Positions 22,514 through 25,549 of a stretch of DNA of 25,549 bases are shown piece by piece (position 1 is the stretch's first letter; each line of letters begins with the position of its first letter). Origin of the DNA: Bacillota bacterium (lineage in GTDB: Bacteria; Bacillota; Clostridia; Christensenellales; Aristaeellaceae). Made by a program: the position numbers and the translations under genes. The stretch is from positions 1-25,549 of the forward strand of contig JAEZTL010000049.1 of the NCBI GenBank assembly GCA_023421395.1, given 5' to 3'. The notes under the pieces were generated by a model that saw only the letters and a program-made list of their open reading frames with translations, was not told the DNA's origin and did not search any database.

Positions 22514-23454
22514 GGCTGCACCTCATTCAGGACGTCGCCCGCCGGCAGACGCTTTCCGGCCAGGTAGGCCTTGGCGGTCATGGGCTTGGCGTTCGGAGCC
22601 TGCATTTCCAGAATTTCGATCGCGCCGTCGCCGCAAGCGACGACGAGGCCTTTCTTCGCGCCGGCTTCGAGTATCTCGCCGGGCCGCCCCGTTCGCTCCG
22701 CCGCGGCGGGCCGCACTTTGTGGACCTTGAGCTGCCCTTCCGGCAGGAGCGCGTAAGCCCCCGGCCACGGGTTCAGCCCGCGAACGAGGTTTGCGATGCG
22801 TTCCGCACTCTGATGAAAATCAATCCGCCCCATCTCCTTTTTGAGCATGGGGAAATAGGAGGCGCGCGCTTCGTCCTGCTTCGTTCGGGGGCAGGTTCCG
22901 GCCTCTAGTTTTTCAAGGGTCTCCAGGAGCAGTTCCGCTCCGATGACGGAGAGCCGCGCGAGCAGTTCGCCCGCCGTCTCTTCCGGCGCGACGGGGGCCT
23001 GGCGCTGGAGCAGGATGTCGCCGGTGTCGATGCCCTTATCCGTCATCATCGTGGTGACGCCGGTGACGGTTTCGCCTTCGATCAGGCACCAGTTGACCGG
23101 CGCTGCGCCACGGTAGGCGGGGAGCAGCGACGCATGCACGTTGACGGTGCCGAGCGCAGGGATGTCCAGCACCTTCTGGGACAGGATCTGCCCGAAGGCG
23201 GCGGTGACGCAGAGGTCGGGCGAAAGCGACGTCAGCGCCTCGACACCCTCGTCGCTTCGGATCTTCTGAAACTGAAAAACCGGCACGCCAGCGCGCGCTG
23301 CCGCGGCCTTCACCGGGCAGGAGGCCAGTTGGTGGCCGCGCCCTGCCGGACGGTCGGGCTGCGTGAACGCCCCGACCACCTGATAACCGCGGCCGATCAG
23401 GGCCTCAAAGGAAGGCACCGCGAACTGGGGCGTGCCCATGAATACGATGCGCAT
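22510..23454 (-). CDS. fmt: Methionyl-tRNA formyltransferase
   Basis: Encodes 314 aa. It transfers a formyl group from 10-formyl-THF to Met-tRNA(fMet), making the initiator tRNA. The N-terminal Rossmann domain starts MRIVFMGTPQFAVPSFEAL. The catalytic region has VNVHASLLPAYRGAAPVNW (the Asn, His and SLLPxYRG signature) and GIDTGDILLQ with the catalytic Asp. The C-terminal OB-like domain (about 205-314) binds tRNA. ATG 23454 lies 1 nt after the def stop, with GAGG about 6 nt upstream within the def end. It is downstream of def in the classical def-fmt pair and has full family length. Confidence 0.97.
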   Translation of the reverse strand: MRIVFMGTPQFAVPSFEALIGRGYQVVGAFTQPDRPAGRGHQLASCPVKAAAARAGVPVFQFQKIRSDEGVEALTSLSPDLCVTAAFGQILSQKVLDIPALGTVNVHASLLPAYRGAAPVNWCLIEGETVTGVTTMMTDKGIDTGDILLQRQAPVAPEETAGELLARLSVIGAELLLETLEKLEAGTCPRTKQDEARASYFPMLKKEMGRIDFHQSAERIANLVRGLNPWPGAYALLPEGQLKVHKVRPAAAERTGRPGEILEAGAKKGLVVACGDGAIEILEMQAPNAKPMTAKAYLAGKRLPAGDVLNEVQP

Positions 23455-23455
23455 G

Positions 23456-23947
23456 TCAGACCTCGCTCACATCTTCTTCGCCCTCGTCCTCGGGCTTGTC
23501 GGTCACGTCCTCGATCATCTTGTCCACGTAGAGCACGCCGTCCAGGTGGTCCAGTTCGTGGGAAACCGCGATGGCCAGGAAATCCTCGCCGGTCAGCTCG
23601 AAGGTCTTGCCGTGGCGGTCCTGAGCGCGCACCACGACCCTCTTCGGCCGCTTCACGGTGCCGCGCCGGCCGGGTACGGACAGGCAGCCCTCGGCGTTGA
23701 TCTGCTCGCCTTCCGTTTCGAGAATTTCCGGGTTGATCAGCTCAATGATTCCCTCGCCCACGTCGATGACCACGACGCGGCGCAAAATGCCCACCTGCGG
23801 CGCGGCGAGGCCCGCGCCGTCGGCTTCATACATGGTCTGGGCCATGTCGTCCAGCAGCGTATGGATGCGCTTATCGAACGAATCCACCGGGCGCGCCTTG
23901 CGGCGCAGGGTTTCGTCGCCGATGCGTAAGATTTTTCTCACAGCCAT
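23456..23947 (-). CDS. def: Peptide deformylase
   Basis: Encodes 163 aa from ATG 23947, with AGGAGG 6 nt upstream. It removes the N-formyl group from nascent proteins. The three family motifs are intact: GAGLAAPQ (44-51), EGCLSVPG with metal ligand Cys88, and HELDHLDG with His130, Glu131 and His134. Length matches the shorter bacterial enzymes. The last ~15 residues are an acidic tail (EDVTDKPEDEGEED) with no known role. It is paired with fmt downstream and priA upstream. Confidence 0.97.
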   Translation of the reverse strand: MAVRKILRIGDETLRRKARPVDSFDKRIHTLLDDMAQTMYEADGAGLAAPQVGILRRVVVIDVGEGIIELINPEILETEGEQINAEGCLSVPGRRGTVKRPKRVVVRAQDRHGKTFELTGEDFLAIAVSHELDHLDGVLYVDKMIEDVTDKPEDEGEEDVSEV

Positions 23948-23977
23948 GTTCAGCCTCCTATGGTGAAACCTCCGCCA

Positions 23978-25549
23978 TTATATCATGTTGGAGGGGTTTA
24001 TTTCCAGTTCGACGGTGACGCCTTCCGGCGGGTTCAGCGAAAGCGAACGCATCTTCTCCAGGATTTCGTCGGCGGGCCCCGGCACAAAGAGCTTCAAAAA
24101 CACCTGCCAGCGCGCCTGGCCCCGGAGCAGTTTGATGGCCGCCTCCCGCGCGTGGCGATAGAGCACACCCTTTTCAAGGCCGGTCGTCTCAAGCCATTCG
24201 GCGAGCTCGGCGTCCAGCGCCAGCGCCGTCTCCCGTGCGGCCGCTTCGTCCTTTGCGGTCACGACCAGGCGGGTGAGCAGCGTAAACGGCGGGTACAGCG
24301 CGCGCCGGCGGAGTTTGGACTCCTGCTCGTAGAAGGCGCGGTAGTCTTGCCGGGCGGCGAGGCGAATGGCGTAATTGTCCGGCTGATAGGTCTGCACGAT
24401 CACGAGGCCGGGGTTTTTCGCGCGGCCCGCGCGGCCGGAAACCTGGGTGATCAGCTGGAAAGTGCGCTCCGCCGAGCGGTAATCGGGCAGGTTCAGCGCC
24501 ATGTCGGCGGCAATCACGCCCACCAGCGTGACGCCCGGAAAGTCCAGCCCCTTGGCGATCATCTGGGTTCCGATCAGGATGTCCGCTTCGCCCTTGCGGA
24601 AGGCGGAGAGCAGCTTTTCGTGGGCGTCACGGCCCCGGGTGGTATCCATGTCCATGCGAAGGACGCGGGCGTCCGGGAACAGCTTCTGCGTCTCCTCCGC
24701 TACCTTTTGGGTGCCCGCGCCGAAAAAGCGGATGGACGGGCTGCCGCAGGCGGGGCATTTTTCGGGGGGCCTGCGGGTCGCGCCGCAGTAGTGGCAGCGC
24801 ATCAGCGCGTCCGACTGGTGGTAGGTCATCGACACGTCGCAGGCCGCGCACTTCTCCACGTGGCCGCAGGCGCGGCAGCTGACGAAGGTGGCGTAGCCGC
24901 GGCGGTTCAGAAACAGGATCGCCTGATGGCCCCGGGCCAGGCAGTCGCTCATCGCATCCTGCAGCTTGGCGGAGAAAATCGAGCGGTTGCCCAGCGCGAA
25001 CTCCTTGCTCATGTCCACGATTTCGACCTCCGGCAGGCGGCTGCCGGGGATGCGGTCGGGCAGGTCGACGAGCTCCAGCGCGTTTTCGGGCTTTACTCCG
25101 GGCCGGGTGCGCATGAAGCTGGCGATGGAGGGCGTGGCGCTGCCGAGTACCAGCACCGCGTTTTCCTGCCGGCAGCGGTAGCGCGCCACGTCCCTGGCGT
25201 CATAGCAGGGGTGCCGGTCGGACTGATAGGTGTGCTCGTGCTCTTCGTCGACCACGATAAGCCCCAGGTTCGCAAGCGGCGCGAACACCGCGGAGCGGGG
25301 ACCGATGGCCACCTTCGCGCGGCCGGTGCGAAGCCTGCGCCACTCGTCGTAGCGCTCGCCCGGCGTCAGCGAGGAGTGCAACACCGCCGCGTCCGCGCCG
25401 AAGCGGGCGCGGAACCAGTCCACCATCTGGGGGGTCAGCGCGATTTCCGGCACCAGCACGATGGCCGTTTTGCCCGATTGCAGCGCGTGCTTGACCGCGC
25501 GGATGTAGACCTCCGTCTTGCCGCTGCCGGTGACGCCGAGGAGTAAAAA
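23978..25549 (-). CDS. priA: Replication restart helicase PriA (5' end outside the window)
   Basis: Partial: 523 C-terminal residues are present, and the frame is open to the right edge of the window. PriA is a 3'-5' superfamily 2 helicase that reloads the replisome at stalled forks. The visible part starts at Walker A (GVTGSGKTEVY) and continues with ALTPQMV, DEEHEHTYQ (motif II), GSATPS (motif III), GTQMIAKGLDFPGV and SGRAGRA (motif VI). The zinc-binding insert has eight Cys in four CxxC pairs (CRAC, CAAC, CHYC, CPAC). The N-terminal DNA-binding domain, normally about 200-250 residues, should lie beyond the edge. It is upstream of def with a 30-nt gap. Confidence 0.96.
   Translation of the reverse strand, partial: FLLLGVTGSGKTEVYIRAVKHALQSGKTAIVLVPEIALTPQMVDWFRARFGADAAVLHSSLTPGERYDEWRRLRTGRAKVAIGPRSAVFAPLANLGLIVVDEEHEHTYQSDRHPCYDARDVARYRCRQENAVLVLGSATPSIASFMRTRPGVKPENALELVDLPDRIPGSRLPEVEIVDMSKEFALGNRSIFSAKLQDAMSDCLARGHQAILFLNRRGYATFVSCRACGHVEKCAACDVSMTYHQSDALMRCHYCGATRRPPEKCPACGSPSIRFFGAGTQKVAEETQKLFPDARVLRMDMDTTRGRDAHEKLLSAFRKGEADILIGTQMIAKGLDFPGVTLVGVIAADMALNLPDYRSAERTFQLITQVSGRAGRAKNPGLVIVQTYQPDNYAIRLAARQDYRAFYEQESKLRRRALYPPFTLLTRLVVTAKDEAAARETALALDAELAEWLETTGLEKGVLYRHAREAAIKLLRGQARWQVFLKLFVPGPADEILEKMRSLSLNPPEGVTVELEINPSNMI

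Noticed and set aside
23960..25546. 528-codon plus-strand open frame opposite priA
   Set aside because: PriA motifs and eight zinc Cys are on the minus strand; the plus product is a His/Arg/Gly-rich shadow.

Overview
The window looks like a chromosomal piece of a high-G+C, Gram-positive, Clostridia-like Firmicute. This is an inference from four things: strong AGGAGG-type ribosome binding sites on most genes; a PASTA-type Ser/Thr kinase with its PP2C phosphatase; the Firmicutes gene order priA-def-fmt-rsmB-rlmN-PP2C-prkC-rsgA-rpe; and a potRABCD operon led by an XRE-cupin regulator. The family-level placement (for example Christensenellales) cannot be settled from the sequence alone. No rRNA, tRNA, CRISPR array, transposase or phage gene is visible.

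Layout. (1) Positions 1-246 are non-coding and rich in hairpins. (2) 247-3509 is a minus-strand operon: a CapA-like phosphoesterase, a small LysM protein, the adenine glycosylase MutY and a hypothetical protein, driven by an extended -10 promoter near 3541. (3) 3807-6062 is a plus-strand membrane protein with ten tandem ~50-residue H/C/CxxC modules, the most unusual gene here. It ends at a bidirectional terminator. (4) 6135-7469 is a lone GT1-type glycosyltransferase with a near-consensus promoter. (5) 7668-11928 is the minus-strand spermidine/putrescine ABC operon potR-A-B-C-D. It has a consensus promoter whose -10 lies inside a perfect palindrome, and a terminator after potD. (6) 12189-13100 is a lone GT2 glycosyltransferase followed by a terminator. 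(7) 13101-13399 carries a doubtful Cys-containing small ORF. (8) 13400-14689 is a double-domain class II aldolase-like protein whose second domain has lost metal ligands. (9) 14690-15000 is an AT-rich divergent intergenic region with two strong inverted repeats. (10) 15001-15525 is a small single-pass membrane protein of unknown function. (11) 15587-25549 is one long minus-strand housekeeping operon, read from the right edge: priA (5' end missing), def, fmt, rsmB, rlmN, PP2C phosphatase, prkC, rsgA, rpe. Most of its junctions are 4-nt ATGA/GTGA overlaps.

How the genes fit together. The long operon joins replication restart (PriA), initiator-Met formylation and deformylation (Fmt, Def), rRNA methylation (RsmB, RlmN), 30S maturation (RsgA) and a kinase/phosphatase pair that senses the cell wall. 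The pot operon imports polyamines and is probably autoregulated through the cupin regulator. The left third is envelope-related (CapA-like, LysM, repeat membrane protein, glycosyltransferases).

The best candidates for something undescribed are the ten-module putative zinc-binding membrane protein, the 124-residue SPAR-type tandem repeat fused to the N-terminus of RsmB, the degenerate tandem aldolase, and the operator-like palindromes.
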